Below are positions 53,475-62,124 of a stretch of DNA of 64,000 bases, piece by piece. A program made the position numbers and the translations under genes. Each line of letters begins with the position of its first letter. Position 1 is the first letter of the stretch. The notes under the pieces are model-generated. The model made no database searches, was not told where the DNA came from, and worked only from the letters and a program-made list of their open reading frames with translations. This DNA comes from Iamia sp038233075 (GTDB taxonomy: Bacteria > Actinomycetota > Acidimicrobiia > Acidimicrobiales > Iamiaceae): NCBI GenBank assembly GCA_038233075.1, contig JBBSMQ010000004.1, forward strand, positions 1 through 64,000, written 5' to 3'.

Positions 53475-54137
53475 TCACCGTGCGCCCTCCGAGGGGCCCC
53501 GACGGTGCAGAGCGAGGGCACCCAGGCCGGCGACGACGAGGGTCGCCAGCGCACCCAGGCCGAGCGCAGCCCAACGACCGTCGGTCGACGACCCGGTGAC
53601 CTCGCCTACGCCGGTCGCACCGGCCTCGACGCCGCTGGCTTCGGGCGCGGTATCGGACCCCGGCGTCGGCACCTCATCCCCCGGTGGGTCGACGGACCCC
53701 GTCGGAGACCGGCCCGCACCGAGGCTCGACGGCACAGGATCGGACTCGTCGACCGGGCGCGTGCCACCGCAGAGGTCGGTGGACAGCTCGTCGCCGTCCC
53801 AGATGGCGTACACCCAGGTAGCGGCCTTCGCCGATCTCGGCGCCGCAGGACGCACCGGACCGGGCCGTGGTCACGACCTCCTCGGTAAAGAGGTCACCCT
53901 TGTCGGTCCTCTCGACGGCGAAGGAGAAGTCGATCGGATCTGCGCTCGACACCACCCCGTCGTTGCGCGGCTCGCTCGGGTCTTCCGACCCGAGGACGGT
54001 GCCGACGAAGACTGCGTCGGCCGCCTGGAGCTGCGCGGCGTCGGACGATGCGACACACGAGCATGCCGCCGCAGGGGCAGCCTCGTGGGCGACCACGCGG
54101 TGGCGACGAGCACGAGGGCGGCGAGGTGACGGGTCAT
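53475..54137 (-). pseudogene. secreted cysteine-containing NTR/TIMP-like protein with two compensating indels
   Basis: The gene starts MTRHLAALVLVATA (signal peptide) and then loses one G near 54098; restoring it gives VVAHEAAPAAACSCVASSDA, and the mature domain FVGTVLGSEDP, then ASCGAEIGEGRYL. An extra G near 53837 shifts the frame again; removing it gives VYAIWDGDELSTDLCGGTRP, a Pro/Ser-rich stalk and a C-terminal membrane anchor (LGALATLVVAGLGALALHRR). CSC at the mature N-terminus and the YLVYA strand resemble netrin/TIMP-like domains of actinobacterial surface proteins. Real decay and sequencing indels in G runs are both possible. Confidence 0.75.
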
Positions 54138-54186
54138 GCGCCTACGACGTCGCCTACCCCGCCCTGGTTCCCACCGCCCGGAACGG

Positions 54187-55584
54187 TCAGCCGACCGAGC
54201 CCTCCATCTGGAGCTCGATGAGGCGGCTCCACTCGACCGCGTACTCCATGGGCAGGGTGCGGGTGACGGGCTCGATGAAGCCGTTCACCACCATGCTCAT
54301 GGCCTGTTCCTCGGTGAGGCCGCGGCTCATCAGGTAGAAGAGCTGCTCGTCGGCCACCCGGGACACCGTGGCCTCGTGGCCGATGCGGGCGTCCTGGGAC
54401 CCGACCTCCATGTAGGGGTAGGTGTCGCTCACCGACTCAGGGTCGAGGATCAGCGCATCGCACTGGACGTGGCTCTTGCAGCCGTAGGCGTCGTCCTCGA
54501 CCCGGACCAGTCCGCGATACGACGTGCGCCCGCCGTGGGAAGAGATCGACTTGGACACGATCTTCGACGTCGTCTCGGGGGCGGCATGGACCATCTTGGC
54601 CCCGGTGTCCTGGTGCTGGCCCTCGCCCGCGTAGGCGACGGAGAGGACCTCACCGGTGGCCTTGGGGCCCACCAGCCAGACGGCCGGGTACTTCATGGTG
54701 AGGCGGCTGCCGATGTTGCCGTCGATCCACTCCATGTGGCCCTCGGCCTCGACCTTGGCCCGCTTGGTGACCAGGTTGAACACGTTGCTCGACCAGTTCT
54801 GGATGGTGGTGTAGGTGACCCGGGCCGACTCCTTGACCACGATCTCGACCACGGCCGAGTGCAGCGAGTCCGAGGTGTAGGTGGGGGCCGAGCAGCCCTC
54901 GATGTAGTGCACCTTGGAGCCCTCGTCGGCGATGATCAGCGTGCGCTCGAACTGGCCCATGTTCTCGGCGTTGATCCGGAAGTAGGCCTGCAGCGGCATC
55001 GACACCTCGACGCCGGGCGGCACGTAGATGAACGAGCCACCGGACCACACCGAGGAGTTGAGCGAGGCGAACTTGTTGTCGTTCTTGGGGATGACGGTCC
55101 CGAAGTGCTCCTTGACCAGCTCGGGGTACTCCCGCAGGGCCGTGTCCATGTCGCAGAAGATGACGCCCTGCTCGGCCAAGTCGTCGCGGTTGCGGTGGAA
55201 CACCACCTCCGACTCGTACTGGGCGGTGACGCCGGCGAGGTACTTGCGCTCGGCCTCGGGGATGCCCAGCTTCTCGTAGGTGTCCTTGATCGCATCGGGG
55301 AGCTCGTCCCACTTGTCGACCTGACCCTCGGTGGGCTTGATGTAGTAGTAGATCTGGTCGAAGAAGATCTCCGACATGTCGCCGCCCCAGGTGGGCATGG
55401 GCCGGCGCTGGAAGCGGCGGAAGCTGTCGAGGCGGTACTGCAGCATCCAGTCGGGCTCGCCCTTCATCCACGACATCTCGCGGATGATGTCCTCGGACAG
55501 CCCTCGCTTGGGCTTGAACACGTAGTCCTCGGCGTCGGACCAGCCGAGCTTGTAGCGACCGAGGTCGAGATCCTGGACTGCCAT
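54187..55584 (-). CDS. sufB: Fe-S cluster scaffold subunit SufB
   Basis: The 465-aa protein is the core scaffold of SufBCD. It has DIIREMSWMKGEPDWMLQYR near the N-terminus, the Cys-containing IEGCSAPTYTSDSLHSAVVE and the C-terminal VSRVADEQLFYLMSRGLTEE with EATVSR. The ATG at 55584 begins MAVQDLDLGRYKLG. It is the first gene of a minus-strand cluster (SufB, two small proteins, SufD, Rieske, SufC2, PCD); the 155-base spacer upstream should hold the promoter. No SufR repressor is adjacent. Confidence 0.95.
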   Translation of the reverse strand: MAVQDLDLGRYKLGWSDAEDYVFKPKRGLSEDIIREMSWMKGEPDWMLQYRLDSFRRFQRRPMPTWGGDMSEIFFDQIYYYIKPTEGQVDKWDELPDAIKDTYEKLGIPEAERKYLAGVTAQYESEVVFHRNRDDLAEQGVIFCDMDTALREYPELVKEHFGTVIPKNDNKFASLNSSVWSGGSFIYVPPGVEVSMPLQAYFRINAENMGQFERTLIIADEGSKVHYIEGCSAPTYTSDSLHSAVVEIVVKESARVTYTTIQNWSSNVFNLVTKRAKVEAEGHMEWIDGNIGSRLTMKYPAVWLVGPKATGEVLSVAYAGEGQHQDTGAKMVHAAPETTSKIVSKSISSHGGRTSYRGLVRVEDDAYGCKSHVQCDALILDPESVSDTYPYMEVGSQDARIGHEATVSRVADEQLFYLMSRGLTEEQAMSMVVNGFIEPVTRTLPMEYAVEWSRLIELQMEGSVG

Positions 55585-55784
55585 GCGGTGGTGCCTCCTG
55601 CCGGGCGACGGCGTGGTGGGCGGATTTCTCCTACCCCGATGGTAGCAATCCTCCCCGCCCATCCCTCGGGTCGCCGCCCGATGACACTGGCTCGACCTCG
55701 GCGAGGAGCGCCTCCGCCGGGTGGCGCCGGCCCGAACCACGCCTTCGACCCATGACATCGCCCCGCCCCCGACGGGGACACGCC

Positions 55785-56691
55785 ATGACCATCGCCGCCA
55801 CCGACACCGTCCTGCGGCTGAACGCCGTGACCCTCGAACCGGGGCGCGGTGCGAGCTGTCGACGACCTTTCGCTCACCGTCGCGGCGGGAGAGCTGGTCG
55901 CGCTGATGGGCCCCTCGGGCTCGGGCAAGACCTCGGTCGCGCACCTGTCCTGCGGGCTCCTGGAGCCGAGCTGGGGGACCATCGAGGTCGCCGGCGATCA
56001 CCGACCCCGCAACGACCGCAGGGGTTGGTCCCGCCTCCGACGCCGACGTCGCTCGCCTGAGGGGCACCCGTGCCACCACCATCGGTCGCCTGGGCGACGG
56101 CGGGTCCCGAGGACTCCGAGCTCTCCGTCATCGGCATACTCGAGTCGGATGTTCCCGTGCGGCTGGGTGACGAGCCCGTCGAGCTCCGTCGCGACGGCCC
56201 GCTCAACGCGGTGCCCGCCCTGGCCGGCACCTGAGAGGAAGGGCGGCGACACATGGTCACCCTCGGACTGCTCGCCCTCCTCGTCACCGTCGCCGGCGTG
56301 GTCCTGGCTCTCGACGCCAGCCGAGCGGAGGATGCGCCCCCTGGCGACGGGGCGCGCCCGCATCGACCCGGGGCCGCTCGGAGCCCTCCAGGCCGCCCTG
56401 GTCGCGACCGGCGCCTCGGTGGTCGGCGCCCTCGTCGGCATCGGCCTGCCCGCGCTCAGCTTCTCGGTCTACAACGGCTCCGACCGGGGAGGACTCCCGC
56501 CCGTCCCGCTCGTGGTGCCCTGGGAGGTCCCGGCGTTGCTGATCCTGCTGCCCGTGGTCGCCGCGCTGCTGTCGGGCCTGCCCCTCGCCACCCGCCATCC
56601 CGCTCCGACCTCACCCTGGAGGACGATCTCGCCTGGTGAGGCCGCCAGCCAACGCGATACGGCCACCCTCGCCGACCTCTGCGGTGGCTGA
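55785..56691 (+). pseudogene. ABC transporter (ATPase plus permease) fossil
   Basis: The ATPase begins MTIAATDTVLRLNAVTLEPG, shifts frame near 55850 and continues AVRAVDDLSLTVAAGELVAL, then MGPSGSGKTSVAHLSCGLLE, a Walker A region. It ends around GTIEVAGD, far short of the signature and Walker B motifs. Next, in other frames, come SELSVIGILESDVPVRLGDE, and from 56253 hydrophobic permease-like pieces (VTLGLLALLVTVAGVVLALD; VATGASVVGALVGIGLPALS). The set looks like a MacB-type exporter reduced to pieces by deletions and frameshifts. Confidence 0.7.
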
Positions 56692-56713
56692 GGGTGGCGG
56701 TTTCGCGTGCCCG

Positions 56714-57607
56714 TTAGTCGTCGGCCGCGTCGGTGAAGGTGACGGTGGCGGTGCGCTCCTCGGTGCCGCGCAGGAGCGTGACCTCGACCGCGTCGCGCTC
56801 GGCGGCGGCGTCGAGGGCGTCCCAGAGGTCGTCCACGCTGGCCACGGGCGCACCGTCGACGGCGGTGAGCAGGTCGCCCTCGTCCAGGCCGGCCGCGGCC
56901 GCCGGTGATCCGTCGGCCACAGCCCGGATGAGGAGGCCCGCGGCCTCGGGCAGGCCGACCCGGCGGCGCAGGCGCGCCGCCCCGGGACCGGGGACGATGA
57001 CGATGCCGAGCCGACGGGTGCGCAGGTGGTGCCCGGCGGCCAGGGCGTCGACCCGTTCGCGCAGGTCGGCGTCGGCCGGCAGGGCCAGGTAGAAGCCGTC
57101 GTCGAGGCGGTGGGTGTTGAGTCCCACGAGGCGGCCGTCGACGTCGACCAGCGGGCCGCCCGACGAGCCCCGAGCCAGCGGGGCGGTGTGCTCGACGGCA
57201 CCGGTCACCCGACGACCCCGGGGCCCGCGGAAGCTCCGCCCCACGCCTGAGACGGTGCCGGCGGTGATGCGGTCCCCGCCCGTCGTGCGAGCCAGGGCGA
57301 ACACCGCGTCGCCGGGCTCGACCGCGGCCTCGGCCCAGTCGAGCGGGTTCACGTCGCCAGTGGCGACCTCCAGCACCACCACGTCGTGGTCGGCGTCGGA
57401 GCCGACCAGGGTGGCCTGGGCGTGGCCGCCGTCGGCGAAGGTGACCTGCGTGGTGCGGTCGCGGAGGTTGTGGGCGCTGGTCACCACCCGGTCGGGGGCG
57501 ATGACCACGCCGGCCCCCCGGGCGTGGCGCCCGATGGCGACGGTGGCGGGAGCGGCGGTGGCGTGGGCGGCCCGGGTGGCGGCGGCGATCTCGGCGAGAG
57601 CGGACAT
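56714..57607 (-). CDS. trypsin-like serine protease with PDZ domain (HtrA-like)
   Basis: The 297-aa protein has a chymotrypsin-fold domain with His in TSAHNLRDRT, Asp in DADHDVVVLE and Ser in ARGSSGGPLVDVDG, then a C-terminal PDZ domain (GLLIRAVADGSPAAAAGLDE). It has no signal peptide, so it is predicted to be cytoplasmic, unlike usual DegP. ATG 57607. An HxlR regulator is divergent, with a symmetric operator in the shared spacer, so the protease is probably its target. Confidence 0.88.
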   Translation of the reverse strand: MSALAEIAAATRAAHATAAPATVAIGRHARGAGVVIAPDRVVTSAHNLRDRTTQVTFADGGHAQATLVGSDADHDVVVLEVATGDVNPLDWAEAAVEPGDAVFALARTTGGDRITAGTVSGVGRSFRGPRGRRVTGAVEHTAPLARGSSGGPLVDVDGRLVGLNTHRLDDGFYLALPADADLRERVDALAAGHHLRTRRLGIVIVPGPGAARLRRRVGLPEAAGLLIRAVADGSPAAAAGLDEGDLLTAVDGAPVASVDDLWDALDAAAERDAVEVTLLRGTEERTATVTFTDAADD

Positions 57608-57635
57608 GGTGGACTCCTCGTGACGTGCGGTCGTA

Positions 57636-57658
57636 GTGACTTGCGATGTGCAAGTCAC
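57636..57658. promoter_or_regulatory. inverted-repeat operator between protease and HxlR genes
   Basis: GTGACTTGC and GCAAGTCAC are perfect 9-bp arms around GATGT. The site is 29 bases before the protease ATG and 49 before the HxlR GTG. HxlR regulators are winged-helix dimers that bind such symmetric spacers, so autoregulation with control of the protease is the likely arrangement. Confidence 0.8.
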
Positions 57659-57706
57659 AATAGACCGTCCGGTGGCGATCGCAACCGGTGCTGCCAAGAT
57701 GAGCCT

Positions 57707-58171
57707 GTGCCCCGCCCCCGGTCCTCCCGCCGGCCCGACGACGGGCCCGCACCGCTACGGCCCGAACCGGCACTGGTGCGGGCGGTGGAGCGCGTCGGTG
57801 ACCGCTGGGTGCTGCTCATCGTGGCCGGCCTGCTCGACGGCCCCCGCCGCTTCGGCGCGCTCTCCGACGGGCTGGGCGTGGCGCCCAACATCCTCACCGC
57901 CCGACTGCGCCAGCTGGAGGAGGACGGCCTGGTCGTGGCCCGGCCCTACAACCAGCGCCCCGTGCGCAACGAGTACGCGCTCACCCGGCCCGGGCGGGAG
58001 CTGGCCGACACCCTGACCCACCTGTCGGAGTGGGGGGCTCGCCGTCGCGGCGGCCCGTCCACTGCTGCGTTCCACTCCCGCTGCGGGACCGCACTGGAGG
58101 TGCGGCCCTGGTGCCCCACCTGCGACCGCACCGTCGACGGGGATGACGCCGCAGACGGCTACGAGGTCTGA
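57707..58171 (+). CDS. HxlR-family transcriptional regulator
   Basis: The 154-aa winged-helix protein has the HxlR core: LVRAVERVGDRWVLLIVAGL, then GPRRFGALSDGLGVAPNILT, ARLRQLEEDGLVVARPY and a C-terminal LSEWGARRRGG. The tail carries C-x(10)-C-x(2)-C (CGTALEVRPWCPTC), a possible zinc site or redox switch. The GTG start at 57707 gives a Pro/Arg-rich N-terminus of unclear authenticity. It is divergent from the protease. Confidence 0.9.
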   Translation: MPRPRSSRRPDDGPAPLRPEPALVRAVERVGDRWVLLIVAGLLDGPRRFGALSDGLGVAPNILTARLRQLEEDGLVVARPYNQRPVRNEYALTRPGRELADTLTHLSEWGARRRGGPSTAAFHSRCGTALEVRPWCPTCDRTVDGDDAADGYEV

Positions 58172-58253
58172 GGGTCTTCGGGCTCGGAGCGGAGCTCCTC
58201 GCCCGAGCTGGCGGTGCTCGCTGTGCGCGCGCCCACGCTCTCCGTGGAGGGAC

Positions 58254-58606
58254 CGATCGAGCCGCGGTCGACAGGAAGGCTGCGTTCTCGTCGCGATCCT
58301 GGTCCTCGTCGGCCAACACGGCGTCGATCTGCGCGGTGACCTCGTGCCGTTCGAGCTCATCGGTGCACCATCCAGTCAGCAAGTGCACCAAGGACCTCGA
58401 CCCTCGCCGGGCACCAATGAGCGCTGTCGGCTCCGCAAGCTCCGCCGCCGGAGGGCCCGTATCGTCTGGTTCGCTCGCTGCGCTCGCTCGTCGGCCCATC
58501 GGCGGGCGGCCGTGGCGAAGAACTCGCTGCGAGATATGCCGAGCCGCCGCGCTGCGGCCTCCACCCGCTCGAAGATGGGATCGGGAACGGAGATGGCCGT
58601 CTTCAC
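58254..58606 (-). pseudogene. ribbon-helix-helix antitoxin split by a repeat element
   Basis: From GTG 58606 the frame reads VKTAISVPDPIFERVEAAAR then RLGISRSEFFATAARRWADE, the RHH DNA-binding part of a MazE/VapB-type antitoxin. After Asp-Glu the frame is unrelated until DELERHEVTAQIDAVLADED, then QDRDENAAFLSTAARS, the C-terminal half, resumes at 58361. The two halves, which repeat the Asp-Glu codons at the join, are separated by about 125 bp of inserted DNA. The expected toxin is not found downstream, so the module is dead. Confidence 0.8.
58358..58470. repeat. dispersed repeat element, copy 1 (inside the antitoxin gene)
   Basis: This is the inserted DNA that splits the RHH antitoxin. It starts CATCGGTGCACCA, has GGGCACC at offset 52 and GTCGGCTCCGC further on, and ends near GCCGGAGGGC and GTCT. 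The same landmarks occur with identical spacing over the first 58 bases in copy 2 at 59756. A TGCACC word near 58361-58389 is present twice in inverted and direct forms. The antitoxin duplicates GA(C/T)GAG at both edges, which could be a 6-bp target duplication. Confidence 0.65.
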
Positions 58607-58654
58607 CGCGACGAGTAGAACCAAGTTGGACCGACCGCGGTCGTGGGGCCTGGG

Positions 58655-59758
58655 TCAGAGCCGCGGCTTCAAGGGGGCGTGGCCGAGGTCGGCGAGGACG
58701 TGGCGGGCGAAGCGGTCGCACTCGGCGACGTGGGGGTAGCCGGAGAGGATGAAGGCGTCGATGCCGGCGTCCCGGTACTGCTCGATGGTGGCTCGCACCT
58801 GGTCGGGGTCACCCACGATGGCGGCCCCGGCGCCGGACCGGGCCTTCCCGACGCCCGTCCAGAGGTGGCCCTCGACGAAGCCCTCGTCGTCGGCACCCTC
58901 GCGCAGCTCGGCCTGGCGGGCCACACCGGCGGAGGCGGCGTCGAGGCTGCGCTCCCGGATGCGCCGGCCCTCCTCGGCGTCCACCGCCGCGATCAGCGCC
59001 GCCGCCGCCGACCGCGCCTCCTCCTCGGTCTCTCGCACGATGACGTGGCTGCGGAAGCCCAGGCACAGGTCCCGACCGTGGACGGCGGCGCGCGCCCGCA
59101 TGTCCTCGGCCAGCGCCGCGGTGCCGGCCACCGTGTCGGGCCACATCAGGTAGACGTCGGCGGCCTCGGCCGCCACCGCCTTGGCCTCATCCGACAGACC
59201 CCCGAAGTACATCGGCGGGCAGCGGCCGTCGACGGTGGCGATCCGCGGCGGATCGACCTCGAGGTCGACGAACTCGCCGTGGTGGGCCACTGAGCGACGG
59301 TCGAGGAGCTGGCGCAGCACCTTCATCACCTCGAGGGTGCGCTGGTAGCGGGGCTCTCGGGGGAGCGTCTCACCGGGGATGTCGGAGGAGATGATGTTGA
59401 TGGTGAGCCGGCCTTCGAGCATCTGGTCGACGGTCGCCATCTGGCGGGCCAGCTGGGGCACGACCAGCTCCCCGACCCGGACGGCCAACAGCAGGTGGAG
59501 ACGGCGCACCAGGGGCGCGAGGGCGGCGGCGAAGGCGGTGGAGTCGATGCCCAGGGCGTAGCCCGACGGGAGCAGGATGTTGTCGTAGCCGTGCTCCTCG
59601 GCGGCGAGGGCGATGGTGCGACAGTGGGGCCACGACGAGCGGAGGGCCTCGTCGGCCACGCCCAGGCGCTCGTAGTCGTCATCGCACAGGGCGGCGAACC
59701 ACGAGACCTCGACCGGCGGCCGATCGACCGGGCGTGGCGGCGTGCGGGTCTCGGTCAT
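58655..59758 (-). CDS. LLM-class flavin-dependent monooxygenase (SsuD-like)
   Basis: The 367-aa barrel protein resembles alkanesulfonate monooxygenases: VSWFAALCDDDY at the N-terminus, LTINIISSDIPGETLPREPR (the SsuD-type phosphate loop), YFGGLSDEAKAVAAEAADVY and the C-terminal FILSGYPHVAECDRF. It should use FMNH2 from a separate reductase, which is not in the window. The ATG lies at the very edge of the second repeat-element copy, so its promoter may be within that repeat. Confidence 0.9.
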   Translation of the reverse strand: MTETRTPPRPVDRPPVEVSWFAALCDDDYERLGVADEALRSSWPHCRTIALAAEEHGYDNILLPSGYALGIDSTAFAAALAPLVRRLHLLLAVRVGELVVPQLARQMATVDQMLEGRLTINIISSDIPGETLPREPRYQRTLEVMKVLRQLLDRRSVAHHGEFVDLEVDPPRIATVDGRCPPMYFGGLSDEAKAVAAEAADVYLMWPDTVAGTAALAEDMRARAAVHGRDLCLGFRSHVIVRETEEEARSAAAALIAAVDAEEGRRIRERSLDAASAGVARQAELREGADDEGFVEGHLWTGVGKARSGAGAAIVGDPDQVRATIEQYRDAGIDAFILSGYPHVAECDRFARHVLADLGHAPLKPRL

Positions 59759-59877
59759 CGGTGCACCACCCCATCATCGTCCCCGTCAGGGACCCCGATC
59801 GCCACCGGGCACCGACGATCGTCGTCGGCTCCGCTCGCGGTCCTCGGACCGCCGTCGGAGGGCTCGTGCTGTCTAGT
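59756..59877. repeat. dispersed repeat element, copy 2
   Basis: Starts CATCGGTGCACCA (the CAT is the LLM start codon reversed), followed by GGGACC, GGGCACC at offset 52, GTCGGCTCCGC and GCCGTCGGAGGGC, ending near GTCTAGT. It aligns without gaps to copy 1 over 58 bases, then with an insertion of about 10 bases. It fills the spacer upstream of the LLM gene. It has no open frame of note. Confidence 0.65.
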
Positions 59878-59894
59878 GGGCGCGCCGCGGTCGG

Positions 59895-60809
59895 TCACGG
59901 GAGAGGGACCCCCTCGGAGGCGACGATGATCTGGTAGCAGTCGCCCCGGTCGAGCCGGACTCCGGTGACCGCCTCGGCCAGGGCGGTGAGGCGCTCGGGC
60001 TGCTGGGAGCCGAGCAGGGCCACCGGTCGGGTCGGGAAGCACAGGGCGAAGGCGACGGCGATGGTCGGACGGTCGACCCCTTCGCGGACGGCCAGGCCAT
60101 CGAGCAGGGTTCCCAGCTCTGGTGACAGCCCCTCGCCGGTGGCCACCCGACCGCCGACGAGGGGGCTCCAGGCCAGCACGGCCAGGTCCAGGCGGGCGGC
60201 CAGGTCAAGGGTGCCGTCACGGACCGGGTCGAGGGCCACCACCGACAGCTCCGGCTGGGTGGCGACCAGGGGGACATCCCGGTGGGCCAGGTGGTGGGCC
60301 AGGGCCTCGGTCTGGGGCGGGGTGTGGTTGGAGACGCCGACGGCGCCCACGAGCCCGTCAGCCACCAGGGTGGCCAGATCATCCGCCACCGCCGCGGGGT
60401 GAGCGAAGAGGTCGGGTCGGTGCACGAGGTAGAGCTCGACGTGATCGACCCCCATGCGACGCAGGGAGGCCTCCACACCGGCGCGCAGCCCCGAGGAGTC
60501 GTAGGGCGTGGGCGGGCGGATGCCGCCCTTGGTGGCCAGGACCACCCGGTCGCGCAGCCCCGACCGCAGCGCCAGGGCCCGACCGAGAGCCTCCTCCACC
60601 GTGCCGAACCCGTCGCCGCCCCAGTCCAGGCCGTAGACGTCGGCGGTGTCGACGAGGGTCAGACCGGCCTCCACGGCCGCCTCCAGCACCTCGGCTCCCC
60701 GCCCAGCGTCGTCGTGGGTGAACCGCCAGGCGCCGAAGCCCAGGGGGCCGACCCCCGGGCCGTCCGCCCCGAGGCGTCGGGGCGACAGGTCGACCAGTCC
60801 GTCGGGCAC
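59895..60809 (-). CDS. aldo/keto reductase
   Basis: The 304-aa NADPH-dependent TIM-barrel reductase has the catalytic tetrad: Asp and Tyr in TLVDTADVYG, Lys in VVLATKGGI and His in LYLVHRPDLF. The C-terminal ALLGSQQPERLTALAEA binds the cofactor. It starts with GTG 60809. It lies 136 bases upstream of the LLM gene on the same strand, but with the repeat element between them, so cotranscription is uncertain. It is unrelated to the fossil at 7.9 kb by neighbourhood. Confidence 0.9.
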   Translation of the reverse strand: MPDGLVDLSPRRLGADGPGVGPLGFGAWRFTHDDAGRGAEVLEAAVEAGLTLVDTADVYGLDWGGDGFGTVEEALGRALALRSGLRDRVVLATKGGIRPPTPYDSSGLRAGVEASLRRMGVDHVELYLVHRPDLFAHPAAVADDLATLVADGLVGAVGVSNHTPPQTEALAHHLAHRDVPLVATQPELSVVALDPVRDGTLDLAARLDLAVLAWSPLVGGRVATGEGLSPELGTLLDGLAVREGVDRPTIAVAFALCFPTRPVALLGSQQPERLTALAEAVTGVRLDRGDCYQIIVASEGVPLP

Positions 60810-61004
60810 GGCCGCCGACCCTACTGCGGGCCCGGTGCGGCTCCGGCGGGGACAGACCCGACCGCTCGCCGAGGGGAGCCTGCACCCCGCTGACAGCAAG
60901 CCGCCATGAGGCGCGCTCGGGGTCTCTCGTGGTGGCCGGTTCGGAGACGAGGTGGTCGGCCGGGCCGCCGACGCCGGAGGTGCCGATCGGTACTCTGCGG
61001 GACC

Positions 61005-62099
61005 ATGGCTGCCACCCCTGCGCCCATCCGCTACGGCCTCATCGGCTCGGGGATGATGGGCATCGAGCACCTCTGGAACATCCAGCACCTGCCCGACGCG
61101 GAGATCACCGCCATCGCCGACCCGGAGCCGTCGTCGCGGGAGCTGACCGTCGAGGCCGCCGACGAGGGCCACACCCGGTTCGCCCAGTTCGCCGACCACC
61201 GCGACCTCCTGGACGCCGGGCTGTGCGACGTGGTCGTGGTGTCCACGCCGAACCACACGCACGTGCCGGTGATGCTGGACGTGCTGGCCCACGACGTGCA
61301 CGTCCTCGTGGAGAAGCCGCTGGCGACGACGGTCGCCGGATGCCGCCAGATCCTGGCCGCGGCCGAGGGCCGAGATCATCTCGTGTGGGTCGGCCTCGAG
61401 TACCGCTACATGCCCCCCGTGGCCCGGCTCATCACCGAGGTCCGCGGCGGCGCGGTGGGCACGCCTCGGATGCTGGCCATCCGCGAGCACCGGTTCCCGT
61501 TCCTTCCCAAGGTCGGCCACTGGAACCGCTTCACCCGCAACACCGGCGGGACCCTCGTCGAGAAGTGCTGCCACTTCTTCGACTTGATGAGCCACATCCT
61601 CGACGACCGGCCCGTGCGGGTCATGGCCTCGGGCGCCCAGGACGTCAACCACCTCGACGAGACCTACGACGGCGAGGTGCCCGACATCCTCGACAACGCC
61701 TTCGTGATCGTCGAGTTCGCAGGGGGGGCGCGGGCCTCGCTCGACCTGTGCATGTTCGCCGAGGGCTCCGAGAACCAGGAGGAGATCTCCGTCGTAGGCG
61801 ACCGGGGCAAGGTGGAGGCCTTCCTCCCCTCGTGCGAGGTCCGGGTGGGCGTCCGGGCCGCGGTCCGCCAGGGCGTGACCACCGAGGTGGTCGACAGCTC
61901 GGAGGTGGCCTACGAGGGCTTCCACCACGGGTCCAGCTACCTGGAGCACCTCGATCTGGTGCGGACCGTGCGGGCCGGGGGCCGGGCCGGGGTGGGCCTC
62001 GACGAGGGCCTCATGTCGGTGGCGGTCGGCGTGGCCGCCCACCGCTCCATCGACGAGGGCCGCCCCGTCACCCTCGACGAGGTCCTGGCCACCCCCTGA
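61005..62099 (+). CDS. Gfo/Idh/MocA-family oxidoreductase
   Basis: The 364-aa NAD(P)-dependent dehydrogenase has the Rossmann GLIGSGMMGIEHLWN, the catalytic EKPLATTVAGCRQ (Lys-Pro) and the Gfo/Idh C-terminal domain with GGTLVEKCCHFFDLMSHIL. Members act on inositols or sugars. The ATG 61005 and the AKR start are divergent with a 195-base spacer. It converges with the 344-aa gene with a 25-base gap. Confidence 0.92.
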   Translation: MAATPAPIRYGLIGSGMMGIEHLWNIQHLPDAEITAIADPEPSSRELTVEAADEGHTRFAQFADHRDLLDAGLCDVVVVSTPNHTHVPVMLDVLAHDVHVLVEKPLATTVAGCRQILAAAEGRDHLVWVGLEYRYMPPVARLITEVRGGAVGTPRMLAIREHRFPFLPKVGHWNRFTRNTGGTLVEKCCHFFDLMSHILDDRPVRVMASGAQDVNHLDETYDGEVPDILDNAFVIVEFAGGARASLDLCMFAEGSENQEEISVVGDRGKVEAFLPSCEVRVGVRAAVRQGVTTEVVDSSEVAYEGFHHGSSYLEHLDLVRTVRAGGRAGVGLDEGLMSVAVGVAAHRSIDEGRPVTLDEVLATP

Positions 62100-62124
62100 T
62101 CCCAGGACCCGGGGATGGTGGGGG

